A stretch of 64,000 nucleotides of DNA from Paenibacillus polymyxa (GCF_001719045.1 NZ_CP015423.1:4153501-4217500), one strand, 5' to 3'; numbered from the stretch's first letter, positions 1 through 9,901 are shown. The notes: generated by a model from the sequence alone, not told the origin. Made by a program: numbers and translations.

Positions 1-1
1 T

Positions 2-1582
2 TCCGGTTGTGGGGGATCAGGTGAAGGAGCAAAGCCAGAGGCAGGGAAAACACCAAGCGGAGCAGGAGAGGGCGTGCAGGACACGCTCATTTATGGACGC
101 GGTGGAGATTCCGTGGCGCTAGATCCTGCTATTGTGACTGAAAGCGAGTCGCTAAAAATCGGAATGCAAGTGTTCGACACACTGCTGGAATATAAGGAAA
201 ATACAACGGAGATCCAACCGGGGCTTGCAGAGAGCTGGGAAGTATCACCGGATGGACTGGTCTATACGTTCAAGCTGCGTCAGGGTGTGAAATTCCATGA
301 TGGAAGTGACTTTAACGCAGAAGCGGTTGTGTTTAACTTTGACCGCTGGGCTGATCCGAAAAGTCCATACAAATTTGAAGGTGACTCGTTTGACTATTAT
401 GATTCTATGTTCGGTCCTGAAGGAAGTAGGGTGATTAAGGAGGTTAAAGCGGTAGATGCGAATAGCGTCCAGTTTACACTAAACAAGCCGCAGGCGCCGT
501 TTTTACAAAATATCGCTATGCCATCCTTTAGTATTTCAAGTCCCAAGGCTATTCAGGAGAAAAAGGCTGATTTCAAAAGTAATCCGGTCGGCACGGGGCC
601 TTTTGTATTTAAGGAATGGAAACGGAACGATACCATCACGCTGGAGAAGAATCCAAACTATTGGAAAGAGGGGCAGCCGAAGCTGGCTAAGATCATTGTT
701 CGTTCCATACCCGACAATACCGCACGATTTAATGCTCTGCAAAACGGGGAAATTGACCTGATGGAGGATTTGAACCCGGATGATGCAAAGCAGTTAGACG
801 GCAATAGCGATTTGGTGAAAATTGAACGTCCCTCCTTTAATGTGGCGTACATTGGCTTTAATTTAAAGAAAAAAACATTCAATAATCCCAAGGTGCGGCA
901 GGCACTGAATCACGCAGTGAACAAGCAGGCTATTATTGATGCATTGTTTGCAGGGCAGGCCAAGCCTGCGGTCAATCCGATGCCACCTACGTTATGGGGG
1001 TACAACGATAGTATTCAGGACTACGCCTATGATCTGGATAAGGCTAAATCTTTGCTGGCGGAAGCGGGCTTTCCTAACGGGCTCCCCGAGCCTTTAACCT
1101 TCTATGCAATGCCCGTATCTCGTCCTTATATGCCTGACGGCAAAAAGGTGGCAGAGGCCATTCAAGCCGATTTTGAAAAAATAGGCGTCAAAGTAAACAT
1201 CCAATCCCCGGAATGGGCTACGTATCTGGATGATCTTAAGGCGGGGAAAAAGGATGATCTGTACATGCTGGGTTGGAACGGGGACAATGGCGACCCGGAT
1301 AATTTCCTTTACACATTGCTGGACAAGGATACGATCCCAGGCAATAACCGTAGTTTTTATGTGAATGAGGAACTCCACAAAATATTGGTGAAGGCGCAGG
1401 TTGAGGTCGATCAGGACAAGCGTGCGGAAATGTATAAAGAAGCACAAGTGATTATTAAACAGGATGCGCCGTGGATTCCATTGGTTCACAGCACACCGCT
1501 GATGGCAGGTAAAGCGAATCTCAAGGGTTTTGTACCTTCTCCGGCAGGTATTGAAGCGTACGGAAATATTTATTTTGAATAG
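2..1582 (+). CDS. ABC transporter substrate-binding lipoprotein, peptide/nickel family 5 (5' end cut off)
   Basis: Extracytoplasmic solute receptor of a dipeptide/oligopeptide-type ABC importer. The frame is open to the window edge and begins S-G-C-G, so the Cys codon at 8-10 is the probable lipidation site of a lipobox and only the signal peptide is missing. After a Gly/Ser/Glu-rich linker the SBP family 5 fold follows, with typical segments such as LAESWEVSPDGLVYTFKLR and NPVGTGPFVFKEW. The two permeases follow on the same strand, with 29 bp to the next start, so this is one operon; ATPase genes are not seen downstream and would have to be upstream or elsewhere. An internal GTG at 74 lies after the lipobox and is not the start. 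Substrate cannot be read from sequence. Confidence 0.93.
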   Translation, partial: SGCGGSGEGAKPEAGKTPSGAGEGVQDTLIYGRGGDSVALDPAIVTESESLKIGMQVFDTLLEYKENTTEIQPGLAESWEVSPDGLVYTFKLRQGVKFHDGSDFNAEAVVFNFDRWADPKSPYKFEGDSFDYYDSMFGPEGSRVIKEVKAVDANSVQFTLNKPQAPFLQNIAMPSFSISSPKAIQEKKADFKSNPVGTGPFVFKEWKRNDTITLEKNPNYWKEGQPKLAKIIVRSIPDNTARFNALQNGEIDLMEDLNPDDAKQLDGNSDLVKIERPSFNVAYIGFNLKKKTFNNPKVRQALNHAVNKQAIIDALFAGQAKPAVNPMPPTLWGYNDSIQDYAYDLDKAKSLLAEAGFPNGLPEPLTFYAMPVSRPYMPDGKKVAEAIQADFEKIGVKVNIQSPEWATYLDDLKAGKKDDLYMLGWNGDNGDPDNFLYTLLDKDTIPGNNRSFYVNEELHKILVKAQVEVDQDKRAEMYKEAQVIIKQDAPWIPLVHSTPLMAGKANLKGFVPSPAGIEAYGNIYFE

Positions 1583-1611
1583 CCCAAACGCAAGCAGGCG
1601 GTGAATAGGAT

Positions 1612-2616
1612 ATGAACTCATATATTGTAAAAAGACTGGCCATATTGATTCCTGTATTACTGGGCATGACGCTCATCGTTTTTTCCATTATTCATGCCAT
1701 TCCGGGAGATCCGGCCGAAACCATACTGGGAGATAAGGCTACGGAACAGTCCAAGCAGGCGCTACGTGAGCAATTGGGGCTGAATAAGCCGTGGTTACAG
1801 CAATATGGGACCTATTTAGGTGAGTTGGCACAAGGGGACTTGGGCGATTCCATTCGCACCAAGCAGCCGATTGCCCGGGAAATGGTCCCTTATCTGGCGG
1901 CTACGCTGGAGTTGACAGTAGCAAGCATGTTTTTTGCCGTTGTAGTCGGAATGAATGCCGGCATCGTGAGTGCCTGGAAGCGAAATTCCTGGTTTGACTA
2001 TGTGAGCATGGTCATTGCACTGGTCGGAGTATCGATGCCGATTTTTTGGCTGGGCTTGATGGAGCAGTGGATCTTTGCAAATAAACTGCATTGGCTTCCT
2101 TCCATCGGACGCATGAATTCCCGTGATCCGGTGGAAGCTGTGACACATTTAGCCGTGATTGATGCGTTCATAGGTGGGCGTATGGATCAGGTATGGACCG
2201 TCATCAAGCATTTGATCCTGCCCAGTATCGCACTTGGAACGATTCCAATGGCGGTCATTGCGCGCATTACTCGTTCCAGCATGCTCGAGGTTATGGATGC
2301 GGACTATATCCGTACGGCTCGGGCGAAGGGGCTGGCATCTTTTCAAGTTGTGTACAAACATGCGCTTAAAAATGCTGCGATCCCCGTACTTACTGTCATC
2401 GGTCTTCAGACTGGATCACTACTGGGAGGCGCGGTACTAACAGAAACCATTTTTGCCTGGCCCGGCATCGGACGGTACATTTTTGAAGCGATCAGCTCGC
2501 GTGACTATCCGGTTATTCAAAGCGGAATTCTGATCATAGCGTTCCTGTTCGTCATCATTAATCTGATTGTCGATTTGCTGTACGCGGTGCTCGACCGGCG
2601 TATCCGTTATCAGTAA
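1612..2616 (+). CDS. ABC transporter permease, DppB/OppB type
   Basis: Inner-membrane permease, 334 aa, the usual length for DppB/OppB. It opens with the family's MNSYIVKRLAILIPVLLG helix, has about six membrane segments and carries the EAA loop around residues 225-245 (DYIRTARAKGL), which contacts the ATPase. The C-terminus (VDLLYAVLDRRIRYQ) is characteristic of DppB. It sits between the binding protein and the DppC-type permease. ATG at 1612 follows a purine-rich stretch. The family is certain; the peptide or nickel specificity is not. Confidence 0.95.
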   Translation: MNSYIVKRLAILIPVLLGMTLIVFSIIHAIPGDPAETILGDKATEQSKQALREQLGLNKPWLQQYGTYLGELAQGDLGDSIRTKQPIAREMVPYLAATLELTVASMFFAVVVGMNAGIVSAWKRNSWFDYVSMVIALVGVSMPIFWLGLMEQWIFANKLHWLPSIGRMNSRDPVEAVTHLAVIDAFIGGRMDQVWTVIKHLILPSIALGTIPMAVIARITRSSMLEVMDADYIRTARAKGLASFQVVYKHALKNAAIPVLTVIGLQTGSLLGGAVLTETIFAWPGIGRYIFEAISSRDYPVIQSGILIIAFLFVIINLIVDLLYAVLDRRIRYQ

Positions 2617-2651
2617 TCAAGTCGTCAATTGTTCAAGGGGGAGCTTGTCCG

Positions 2652-3563
2652 ATGTCACAATTTTCAATGGAACCCAACAACATACCGACGACACGCAGCA
2701 CATTGGCGCATTTGCCTGTCGTGACTGGCCCTTGGAGAGACGCATGGAGGGCTTTCCGTCACAATAAAATGGCGTTCGTCGGCCTGAGCATTATTATCTT
2801 CTTTGTCATCATTGCTTTGATCGCGCCGTGGATTGCACCTTTTGACTATAAAGAGCAAAATTTGGTGAGCCGTTTGCAGCCTCCTTCTGCGGAGCATTGG
2901 TTCGGTACGGATGATCTCGGTCGAGATTTACTGACTCGCACGCTGTATGGAGCCAGAATCTCGTTGTGGGTCGGTTTCTTGTCTGTTATTGGTTCAATGA
3001 TTGTAGGAACAGCCTTAGGTTTAATCGCAGGATTTTACGGAAAATGGGCAGATATGGCCATTTCGCGGCTATTCGACATTTTACTGGCATTTCCGGGGAT
3101 TTTGCTGGCCATTGCTATTGTGGCCATTTTAGGGCCTTCATTGGAAAATGCGTTGTACGCCATTGCCATTGTCAATGTGCCAACCTATGGACGGTTAGTT
3201 CGCTCTAAGGTGCTAAGTGTCAAAACGGAGGAGTATATCACTTCTGCTAGAGCGCTTGGAGCCAATAATACAAGAATCATCCTCCGCTATATTTTGCCTA
3301 ACAGCCTGACACCAATCATCGTACAGGGAACGTTGGGGATCGGAACGGCCATCATTGAAGCGGCAGCGCTTGGATTTCTGGGCTTGGGTGCACAACCTCC
3401 TGAGCCAGAGTGGGGTAAAATGTTGTCCGATTCGCGGCAATATATCCAGAACGCGCCGTGGACAGTTATTTTTCCGGGGGTATCTATCATGCTGACCGTA
3501 TTGGGCTTTAATCTGATGGGGGACGGCCTGCGGGATGTATTGGACCCGAGGGCAAAGCGTTAG
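2652..3563 (+). CDS. ABC transporter permease, DppC/OppC type
   Basis: Second permease of the importer, 303 aa. A cytoplasmic N-terminal tail is followed by the OppC N-terminal helix (about residues 38-62), the conserved HWFGTDDLGRDLLTR segment after it, then the BPD_transp_1 core with its EAA loop (EEYITSARALGA, about residue 195) and the C-terminal GLRDVLDPR. It would pair with the preceding permease as a heterodimer. It is the last gene of the operon: a strong terminator lies 34 bp after the stop. Confidence 0.95.
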   Translation: MSQFSMEPNNIPTTRSTLAHLPVVTGPWRDAWRAFRHNKMAFVGLSIIIFFVIIALIAPWIAPFDYKEQNLVSRLQPPSAEHWFGTDDLGRDLLTRTLYGARISLWVGFLSVIGSMIVGTALGLIAGFYGKWADMAISRLFDILLAFPGILLAIAIVAILGPSLENALYAIAIVNVPTYGRLVRSKVLSVKTEEYITSARALGANNTRIILRYILPNSLTPIIVQGTLGIGTAIIEAAALGFLGLGAQPPEPEWGKMLSDSRQYIQNAPWTVIFPGVSIMLTVLGFNLMGDGLRDVLDPRAKR

Positions 3564-3596
3564 AGCAAAAGTGGTGAGGTATATAAAACTGAGAAA

Positions 3597-3642
3597 GAGG
3601 TGTTCTCTGGCCTGAAGCAAATGGCTGGAGAACACCTTTTTT
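3597..3642 (+). terminator. Rho-independent terminator of the peptide importer operon
   Basis: The arms GAGGTGTTCTC and GAGAACACCTTTTTT flank a loop with an inner TGGCC/GGCTG-like pairing and end in a T run. Confidence 0.85.
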
Positions 3643-3754
3643 ATATGACATTTTTTGTATTGGAGTAGAAAGCACCATCCGACTGCGCAGTGGCGCTAAA
3701 AGTTACTTTTACAGCTGAAATTCATGTGAGCTTTCCTGAGGCGCGAAAAAAATG

Positions 3755-3760
3755 TATAAT
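3755..3760 (+). promoter_or_regulatory. Probable -10 element before the dNTPase gene
   Basis: A perfect TATAAT 33 bp before the start codon. The hexamer 17 bp upstream (TTTCCT) is a poor -35, so the call rests on the -10 and on position. Confidence 0.4.
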
Positions 3761-3792
3761 CACTCCAATTGAGTACGTAGGGAGTGGGCTTT

Positions 3793-5208
3793 ATGACATG
3801 GCAGGACAAGAGAGAGCATCGGCAATTTGCGGAACAGACACGAAGCGACGCTTCACGGGCCGCATATGAACGGGACTACTCCCGTTTGATCCATTCACCG
3901 ACTTTCCGGCGATTGCAGGGTAAATCACAGGTGTTTGGCGCAGGCACGGGCGATTATTACCGCACACGACTGACGCATTCTTTGGAGGTAGCGCAAATTG
4001 CGCGTGAAGCATCACGAAGCTTGCTGCGCCGCCATCCCGAAGTAGAGCTGGAACAGGCAGATAACGCAGGACTGATCATTGACCCTGAGGTGGTAGAATG
4101 TGCTTCCATTGCACATGACTTTGGGCATCCACCGTTCGGACACAAGGGAGAAGAGGTGCTGGACGGGATTTTGGATCAACTGATTGAAACAAAGGTAGAA
4201 AAGATATCCTCTGCCGGAGGCTTCACACCGGAGTCTAAGCGTGGACAGGAGGCCTATGCGCGTGAGCGACAAATTTATGAGCATTTTGAAGGGAACGCGC
4301 ACAATTTCCGACTGATTATGTTTTTGGAGAAGCGTGAGAACGTGGATGGTTTGAATTTGTCGGACGCCGTGTTACTGGGGATCAACAAATACCCATACCC
4401 GGGGATTCTGAACAAAAAAGGGTTGTACCTGCATGAGTGGGAATACATACGTTCTATCCGCGAGGATTGGGGTATCCCTGATGGTAAAAAGACGCTAGAA
4501 GCCCAGCTTATGGACCTGTGCGACGATATCGCTTATTCTGCGCATGATCTGGAGGATGGGATTAAGGCTGGGAAAATCGAGGTGCACGAGCATTTCTTAT
4601 ATGATCCGTATTTAATTCGTCTGATTACGGAGAAAATCACCACGTTGGAGGATAGCTTCTGGCAAGGCTGGCAACTGGCTCAGATTGAGCAGAAGGTAGC
4701 GGCTGTGCTGAGCGAATTTTTGAAGGTGTGGAATGGCAAGATGCCGATGTGTGAACACGATTATTCCCGTACTCGCCGTGAAGTGAAGGCATACTGGGTC
4801 AGCCTGTTTGTCAGCAGCTTGGGTGTAATTGATGATGGAAATTGGAAAAAGGTAACCTTCGTGCGGGATGGAAGCGAAGATTTGGATATGCTGCGCACTG
4901 TGAGTGTGTTGAAAAGCTTTGCTTGGGTTACGATGATCCGCGATCTGCGCGTACAGCGACTGCAAAAACGGAGTGAGTGGATGCTCAGACGGCTGTGGCT
5001 GGCGTTTCTGGACCCAGAAACGTCGAAATCTATTATTCCAAGCGACTGGCTCCAGCGCTATGAGCGCGACCAAGCCAAGGCGAAACCGATCTGGACATGG
5101 GAGCATATGGTCATAGACTATATTGCAGGTATGACCGATGCTTTTGCTGAAAAAATCTATAATGAGTTATACGGTCTGAAGGTGGGTTCCATTTATGATC
5201 TGGATTGA
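3793..5208 (+). CDS. dgt: dGTPase-family deoxynucleoside triphosphate triphosphohydrolase
   Basis: HD-superfamily metal enzyme that hydrolyses dNTPs to deoxynucleoside and tripolyphosphate. The N-terminal signature is clear: RLTHSLEVAQIA supplies His62, and IAHDFGHPPFGH supplies the His108-Asp109 pair; a further metal Asp is likely in DLCDDIAYSAHDLEDG. The C-terminal domain (RDLRVQRLQKR through the end) is typical of Firmicutes dGTPases. The frame extends to a GTG at 3784, but ATG 3793 is better spaced from AGGGAG at 3779-3784; this gives 471 aa. Monocistronic by context, with its own TATAAT upstream. Confidence 0.93.
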   Translation: MTWQDKREHRQFAEQTRSDASRAAYERDYSRLIHSPTFRRLQGKSQVFGAGTGDYYRTRLTHSLEVAQIAREASRSLLRRHPEVELEQADNAGLIIDPEVVECASIAHDFGHPPFGHKGEEVLDGILDQLIETKVEKISSAGGFTPESKRGQEAYARERQIYEHFEGNAHNFRLIMFLEKRENVDGLNLSDAVLLGINKYPYPGILNKKGLYLHEWEYIRSIREDWGIPDGKKTLEAQLMDLCDDIAYSAHDLEDGIKAGKIEVHEHFLYDPYLIRLITEKITTLEDSFWQGWQLAQIEQKVAAVLSEFLKVWNGKMPMCEHDYSRTRREVKAYWVSLFVSSLGVIDDGNWKKVTFVRDGSEDLDMLRTVSVLKSFAWVTMIRDLRVQRLQKRSEWMLRRLWLAFLDPETSKSIIPSDWLQRYERDQAKAKPIWTWEHMVIDYIAGMTDAFAEKIYNELYGLKVGSIYDLD

Positions 5209-5277
5209 CCTTTAAATTTCCCCTATATAGTAGAAGGAACTGGTTTGTAAAGGATAGCAGGAGGGAGGAATGTGTCT

Positions 5278-6222
5278 ATGCAATCTCGGCCTTTATCTAT
5301 AAAAAGGTTGAATCTCGGTGTGCTCGATATGGTGCCGTTGCTGCCCGGTAACCGCCCGGAGCAGGCGGTTCAACGAGCTGGTGAACTAGCGAGACAGGCA
5401 GAAGCATGGGGATATACACGCTACTGGACCTCGGAGCACCATGATATGGAGGGGCTGGCTTCCTCCAGCCCGGAAGTGCTGCTGTCGCATATCGGGGCGG
5501 TGACGAAGACAATTAAACTGGGTGCGGGTGCTATTTTGCTCCCGCATTATAGTCCAGTCAAGGTCGCGGAATGGTTTCATCTACTGGCCGCTCTATATCC
5601 TGGCAGAGTCGAATTGGGCCTGGGGAGAGCACCTGGTGGGGGACCTCATGCTTCGATGGCACTGAGCGGTAATTTTCTTCAACATGTGGCGGAGCTGCCA
5701 CAGACGATGGAAGCTCTATTGGCTTTGCTGGAAGGTACTTACGAGTATGAACAGGTACCTGTGTTTGCCCGGCCGATGCCTGAACAGCCGCCAGCAGTGT
5801 GGATGCTAGGTACAAACCGAAAAAGTGCCGAATATGCCGCCCAGTATTCAACAGGCTATGTATTCGGTCAGTTTATGAGTGAACAGCAAACGGAAGAAAT
5901 GCTAAGCATTTACCGCTCCAGCTTTCAGCCATCCAACCGGATGGACAAGCCACGTACCATGGTGGCTGTAGGAGCAGTATGTGCCTTGACGAATGAACTG
6001 GCGCAGCAATGGGCTATTCAGATTTCATTGGGCGACCCGGCAATGCGAGCCAGCTGGCTAGTGGGAACGCCGTCGGATATTGCCGAACGGTTACGCGGCT
6101 TGCAGATTAAATATGATAATGATGAGTTTCTGTTGGTCACACCGATTCCCGATTATGAGCAGCGGCTTCACTCCTACCGTCTAATAGCGGAGGCTGTAAA
6201 TTCTAGCCTTGATTCCAAATGA
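5278..6222 (+). CDS. LLM-class flavin-dependent oxidoreductase (luciferase-like)
   Basis: TIM-barrel FMN-dependent monooxygenase-like protein of the bacterial luciferase superfamily. Visible marks are the N-terminal LGVLDMVPLL, the RYWTSEHHDMEGLASSSPEVLL segment, IKLGAGAILLPHYSPVKVAEWFHLLAALYPGRVELGLGR in the core, and PPAVWMLGTNRKSAEYAAQYSTGY near residue 185. Closest in style to the MsnO8/YtmO-like branch, whose substrates are mostly unknown. ATG 5278 has GGGAGG 9 nt upstream; the GTG at 5272 would be too close to it. Confidence 0.88.
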   Translation: MQSRPLSIKRLNLGVLDMVPLLPGNRPEQAVQRAGELARQAEAWGYTRYWTSEHHDMEGLASSSPEVLLSHIGAVTKTIKLGAGAILLPHYSPVKVAEWFHLLAALYPGRVELGLGRAPGGGPHASMALSGNFLQHVAELPQTMEALLALLEGTYEYEQVPVFARPMPEQPPAVWMLGTNRKSAEYAAQYSTGYVFGQFMSEQQTEEMLSIYRSSFQPSNRMDKPRTMVAVGAVCALTNELAQQWAIQISLGDPAMRASWLVGTPSDIAERLRGLQIKYDNDEFLLVTPIPDYEQRLHSYRLIAEAVNSSLDSK

Positions 6223-6235
6223 AAAGAGATATGAC

Positions 6236-7222
6236 ATGAATAAACAGAAAACGAATATCGAAGAAATGAAACCAAGCTACATATATACCTATGCGTGTCA
6301 TGAAACAGAGCGTGAGTTGTGTCTTTTGGAATTGAAATGCTTGTTCGGTCAGCCGCCCGTGCAGGACTCCATCCTGTTGTCCCATCGGCGGCTGGAGCCG
6401 GGGACCAGCCCGTTTATTCATCTTCGGCTGGATGTAATGACAGATGCGGGAACGCTGGAAGAGCTATGCGAAGCAACCTCTATGTTACAAATTGAGGAAG
6501 GAAAGACTTTCAAGGTGTTGTGCCTTAAAGAAGGTGACCATGAGGCCGACTATGACGAGCGGCGCGGGATCGAACGCCGAATTGGTGCACGCATTCATGG
6601 CCAGGCGCAAATGAAGACACCGGATATCACCCTTGGTGTTATTCGGATAGGAGAACGGTGGCTACTGGGCACGTGTCAGTATAGCGACAGATCGTGGCAG
6701 GAGCGTCGTCAGAAGCCGCAAAATTATTCTACTGGACTACCCGTTCTGGTAGCTAGGGCACTTGTGAATTTGGCAGCAACTGATCTAACAGCCGCAAAGG
6801 GAGAGTCAGGCTCATTGAAACTGCTAGACCCGTGTTGTGGTATGGGCAATGTAATGATTGAGGCATTGAGCATGGGGAAGGATATTCGCGGTTGTGATAT
6901 CAACCCGTTGGCGGTGCGTGGGGCACGAGTGAATTTGCGTCATTTTGGATTTGAAGAAGATCTAGTGAAGCTCGGGGATATGAATATGCTCGAAGGCACA
7001 TACGATGCGGCCATATTGGATATGCCCTATAACCTGTGCTCCGTGCTCCCGGCGGATGAACAAAAGAAGATGCTGCGCAGTCTGAGACGCTTGGCCGCGC
7101 GGGCAGTGGTCGTGAGCACGGAGCCGATGGAAACATTGTTATCCGAGTCAGGCTGGACCCTTACGGAGCAATGCCGCATACATAAGACAGGTATGAGTCG
7201 GGAAATCTGGATCTGTAAGTAG
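6236..7222 (+). CDS. TRM11-family SAM-dependent methyltransferase
   Basis: Probable RNA methyltransferase. The C-terminal half is a Rossmann-fold enzyme with motif I LLDPCCGMGNVMIEA (about residue 200) followed by DIRGCDINPLAV, and a motif IV variant DMPYNLC in place of the usual (D/N)PP(Y/F), as in TRM11/guanine-N2-type enzymes. The N-terminal half (YTYACHETERELCLLELKCLFG) fits the substrate-recognition part of that family. ATG 6236 was chosen over an earlier TTG because it lies just past the previous stop (6222) and has a purine-rich leader. Substrate RNA unknown. Confidence 0.8.
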   Translation: MNKQKTNIEEMKPSYIYTYACHETERELCLLELKCLFGQPPVQDSILLSHRRLEPGTSPFIHLRLDVMTDAGTLEELCEATSMLQIEEGKTFKVLCLKEGDHEADYDERRGIERRIGARIHGQAQMKTPDITLGVIRIGERWLLGTCQYSDRSWQERRQKPQNYSTGLPVLVARALVNLAATDLTAAKGESGSLKLLDPCCGMGNVMIEALSMGKDIRGCDINPLAVRGARVNLRHFGFEEDLVKLGDMNMLEGTYDAAILDMPYNLCSVLPADEQKKMLRSLRRLAARAVVVSTEPMETLLSESGWTLTEQCRIHKTGMSREIWICK

Positions 7223-7226
7223 CGTA

Positions 7227-8183
7227 TTAATACTGAGTTTTGTAGTTAACCAAATTCAGCGGTAACTCCTGATCAGCGGCATAGGCATTCAAATTAGTAA
7301 GAAAAATATCCACCGCCCGTTCGGCATATCGGTCCGTATCGCCTGCAATATGCGGTGTGATCAAGACATGGTCCAGACTCCATAGGGGATGTGAAGCAGG
7401 TAGCGGTTCTTCCTCGAATACATCCAGTCCGGCAAAGGCAATATGCTTTTGTTCCAAAGAGCGTACAAGCGCATCCGTATGAACGGTGCCACCGCGACCT
7501 ACATTAATGAAGAAGGCACCCTTACGCATAGTTGCAAATGCTTTTTCGTCAAAAAAGTGATAGGTTTCCTCGGTGAATGGCAATATATTTACCACGATAT
7601 CCGCTGCTCCCAATGCTTCGTGTAGTTGTTCGTTAGTATACATGTGCTCTACATGGGGAGCTTCCTTGCCAGAACGGCGGACTCCGATCACCCGCATGCC
7701 AAAGGCTTCTGCAATCCGTGCTGTTTCACGGCCAATTTCGCCAACGCCTGTAATCAACAGCGTTTTACCACGTAATTCCATCAGTTGGCCTTTCGGTGGC
7801 TGCCATGTTTTCTGACGTTGCAAGAGAGCTGCTTGCTGTAAATAACGTGTATGCGATAGCAGCATGCCAAAGGTCTGCTCTGTAATTGGAATTGCATGCA
7901 CACCACTTGTATTCGTTAGTAAAATGTTACGCTTCTCCAATTCGGTAAGCGGTAGCTTATCAATCCCAGCCGACCAGGTTTGTATCCATTTCAGCTTGCT
8001 GTCTGGATGTAATGCCTCTTCGGCAATATGCTTGGACCAGCCTAGAATAACCTCGGCCTCCCGGATTTGTCTAGACTCCAATGACTGAGCTTTGCCAATA
8101 ATCAACTCGTAGCCCGGAGCCGTTGCACGAACTTGTTTTTTTTGCTCTTCCGTAAGTTGATGTAAGCTTAAAATGTTTCCCAT
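7227..8183 (-). CDS. D-isomer-specific 2-hydroxyacid dehydrogenase
   Basis: NAD(P)-dependent reductase of 2-oxo acids, 318 aa. The nucleotide-binding core has GVGEIGRETARIAEAFGMRV (GxGxxG), the active-site Arg lies in INVGRGGTVHTDAL, the Glu in DVFEEEPLP, and the His in ITPHIAGDTDRYAERA. Start at the CAT of 8181-8183 with a strong AGGAGG on this strand. It converges on the methyltransferase gene with only 4 bp between stops. The physiological substrate cannot be inferred. Confidence 0.92.
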   Translation of the reverse strand: MGNILSLHQLTEEQKKQVRATAPGYELIIGKAQSLESRQIREAEVILGWSKHIAEEALHPDSKLKWIQTWSAGIDKLPLTELEKRNILLTNTSGVHAIPITEQTFGMLLSHTRYLQQAALLQRQKTWQPPKGQLMELRGKTLLITGVGEIGRETARIAEAFGMRVIGVRRSGKEAPHVEHMYTNEQLHEALGAADIVVNILPFTEETYHFFDEKAFATMRKGAFFINVGRGGTVHTDALVRSLEQKHIAFAGLDVFEEEPLPASHPLWSLDHVLITPHIAGDTDRYAERAVDIFLTNLNAYAADQELPLNLVNYKTQY

Positions 8184-8410
8184 AGTTCATAGCCTCCTCG
8201 ATTTTTGATTCCTTGGAGTTTCCAATATATTCTGGCGAACCATCCTTTCAAGAATAACAGATTGCCGAAAAAATTGCATAAGGAGGGTAAAAACGAGCTC
8301 GCAGTGTCATTATATATAACAACAAATGGCTTTACCCTGATCAGGGACAATCCAAACAGCTACTTTTTGAGATATCCACAAATATCCATTAGGAAAGGAG
8401 GTATAGGTTG

Positions 8411-8977
8411 ATGAAAAATGAATCGCAAAGACTTTTTACAGCTATTGCTCTCCCGAATGAGCATAAGAAGAAGCTACATTATTGGGTGCAGCAGGATTTA
8501 AAAGACCTGACTTTTCGCAAATGGAGTGATTTCAGAGATTACCACGTGACACTTCAGTTTTTGGGTGATGTGGAGACCTCGGTTATACCGAAACTTGAGC
8601 AGGTTTTAGTTCAAGCTGCAGCTGAGCATGACCCGTTCACACTCGGCATTGGAGAAGCAGGTTTTTTTGGTCGTGAAGAATTTCCGCGTGTATTGTGGAG
8701 GGGAGTGACCGGGCAGCGTGATTCACTGGATCAACTGTACCAGTCCATACTCCAGGCTACCGAACCGCTGGGTTTTAAACCCGAGGAACGACCTTATCGA
8801 CCTCATATCACCCTAGCACGTTCGTACACAGGAGAACAGCCTATTCCACCGTCTATTTGGCAGCCAAATGACCGATGCAGCGAGCCATGGAAAGTGGGAG
8901 AATTTGTTTTATATGCAACCCGAATGGGTCAAAAACCAATGTACCAAATAATTCAAACATTCCCATTAATGAGGTGA
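8411..8977 (+). CDS. thpR: RNA 2',3'-cyclic phosphodiesterase
   Basis: LigT/2H phosphoesterase, 188 aa, the usual length. Both catalytic HxTx motifs are present: HVTLQFLGDV near residue 45 and RPHITLARSY near residue 130. The family hydrolyses 2',3'-cyclic phosphate ends to 2'-phosphates and was first seen as a 2'-5' RNA ligase. ATG 8411 is preceded by AAAGGAGG at 8395-8402 with ideal spacing; a TTG one codon earlier is not needed. Confidence 0.93.
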   Translation: MKNESQRLFTAIALPNEHKKKLHYWVQQDLKDLTFRKWSDFRDYHVTLQFLGDVETSVIPKLEQVLVQAAAEHDPFTLGIGEAGFFGREEFPRVLWRGVTGQRDSLDQLYQSILQATEPLGFKPEERPYRPHITLARSYTGEQPIPPSIWQPNDRCSEPWKVGEFVLYATRMGQKPMYQIIQTFPLMR

Positions 8978-9088
8978 AAGCCTTGATCTATCAGCGAATT
9001 TAGTGATATAGTGTTTCAGCGTTATTCAAAAAGCGCATTTTAGGTTACATATCTGAGGAATGTGCTTATAGTTAACGGGAGGAACATT

Positions 9089-9901
9089 ATGGAAATCGTT
9101 AAAGAACATCGTTGGTTTGCACCTCTATTGAGTGTGCTGCTTGTTTGTATATTGGGGATAGGCCTCTACGCTGAGGTTCAGCAAACACAGAAAAATCATA
9201 AAAATACACCTATGCAATCTCTGAGCTGGTCAGGGAACTCTTCGTCTCCTACATATGGCGACAGGATGGGGACCCATAATGGGTCAAACAGGACAAGCCC
9301 CATCTTTGTCGCTGCTCATGGGCAGTCAAGCTGGAAAGAAATCATGCCGACTCCGTTACCCGCTTCCCAGATGAAGCAGGCGGAACAAGCCCGGAATAAC
9401 GTTGCTACAGGCAAGAAAAAGCCTGAGGTCCAGCATAGCAAGTCCGCAATCCTAACCCCTCCTACAACCATCTACTTTACGAAGACAAAAATGCTCACGC
9501 AGGATGACAAGGCGTTGTCTACCTGGAGCTATCCTGTCTCCGCTAAAGAACTGCTCCTGCTGCAAAAAATAGTGATGGCAGAAGCAGAAGGCGAACCGTA
9601 CGAAGGCAAAGTGGCAGTTGCCAACGTTGTCTTAAACCGGCTGCGGTCAGCCCCATTTCCCGATACGATTCAGGCAGTGATTTATCAAAAAGCGCAATTT
9701 AGTCCGGTCGCGAACGGGCGTCTTCGTCGTGTTCAGCCCAACCAGGACAGCATCCGTGCGGTTACTGCTGCTTTGAACGGCCATAAAGCCGTGCCTGATA
9801 ACACCTGTTTTTTCCTGTCGCTTACGTTGGCCCAGGATCTTACGGTTCATCATTCGCGTACGAAGGTGAAAACTATCGGTCATCATACCTTCTACAAATA
9901 A
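9089..9901 (+). CDS. Cell wall hydrolase, SleB/CwlJ family, membrane-anchored
   Basis: 270 aa. A single N-terminal membrane segment (about residues 9-30, WFAPLLSVLLVCILGIGLYA) is followed by a long low-complexity linker to about residue 150 and then a hydrolase_2 domain (LLLLQKIVMAEAEGEPYEGKV, VANVVLNRLRS, AQFSPVANGRL). The domain is that of spore cortex-lytic enzymes and other peptidoglycan lytic enzymes; the conserved Glu in MAEAEGEP is the likely catalytic residue. The anchor replaces the usual SleB signal peptide plus PG-binding domain, so a role in vegetative or sporulating cells cannot be separated. ATG 9089 has GGGAGG 6 nt upstream. Confidence 0.85.
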   Translation: MEIVKEHRWFAPLLSVLLVCILGIGLYAEVQQTQKNHKNTPMQSLSWSGNSSSPTYGDRMGTHNGSNRTSPIFVAAHGQSSWKEIMPTPLPASQMKQAEQARNNVATGKKKPEVQHSKSAILTPPTTIYFTKTKMLTQDDKALSTWSYPVSAKELLLLQKIVMAEAEGEPYEGKVAVANVVLNRLRSAPFPDTIQAVIYQKAQFSPVANGRLRRVQPNQDSIRAVTAALNGHKAVPDNTCFFLSLTLAQDLTVHHSRTKVKTIGHHTFYK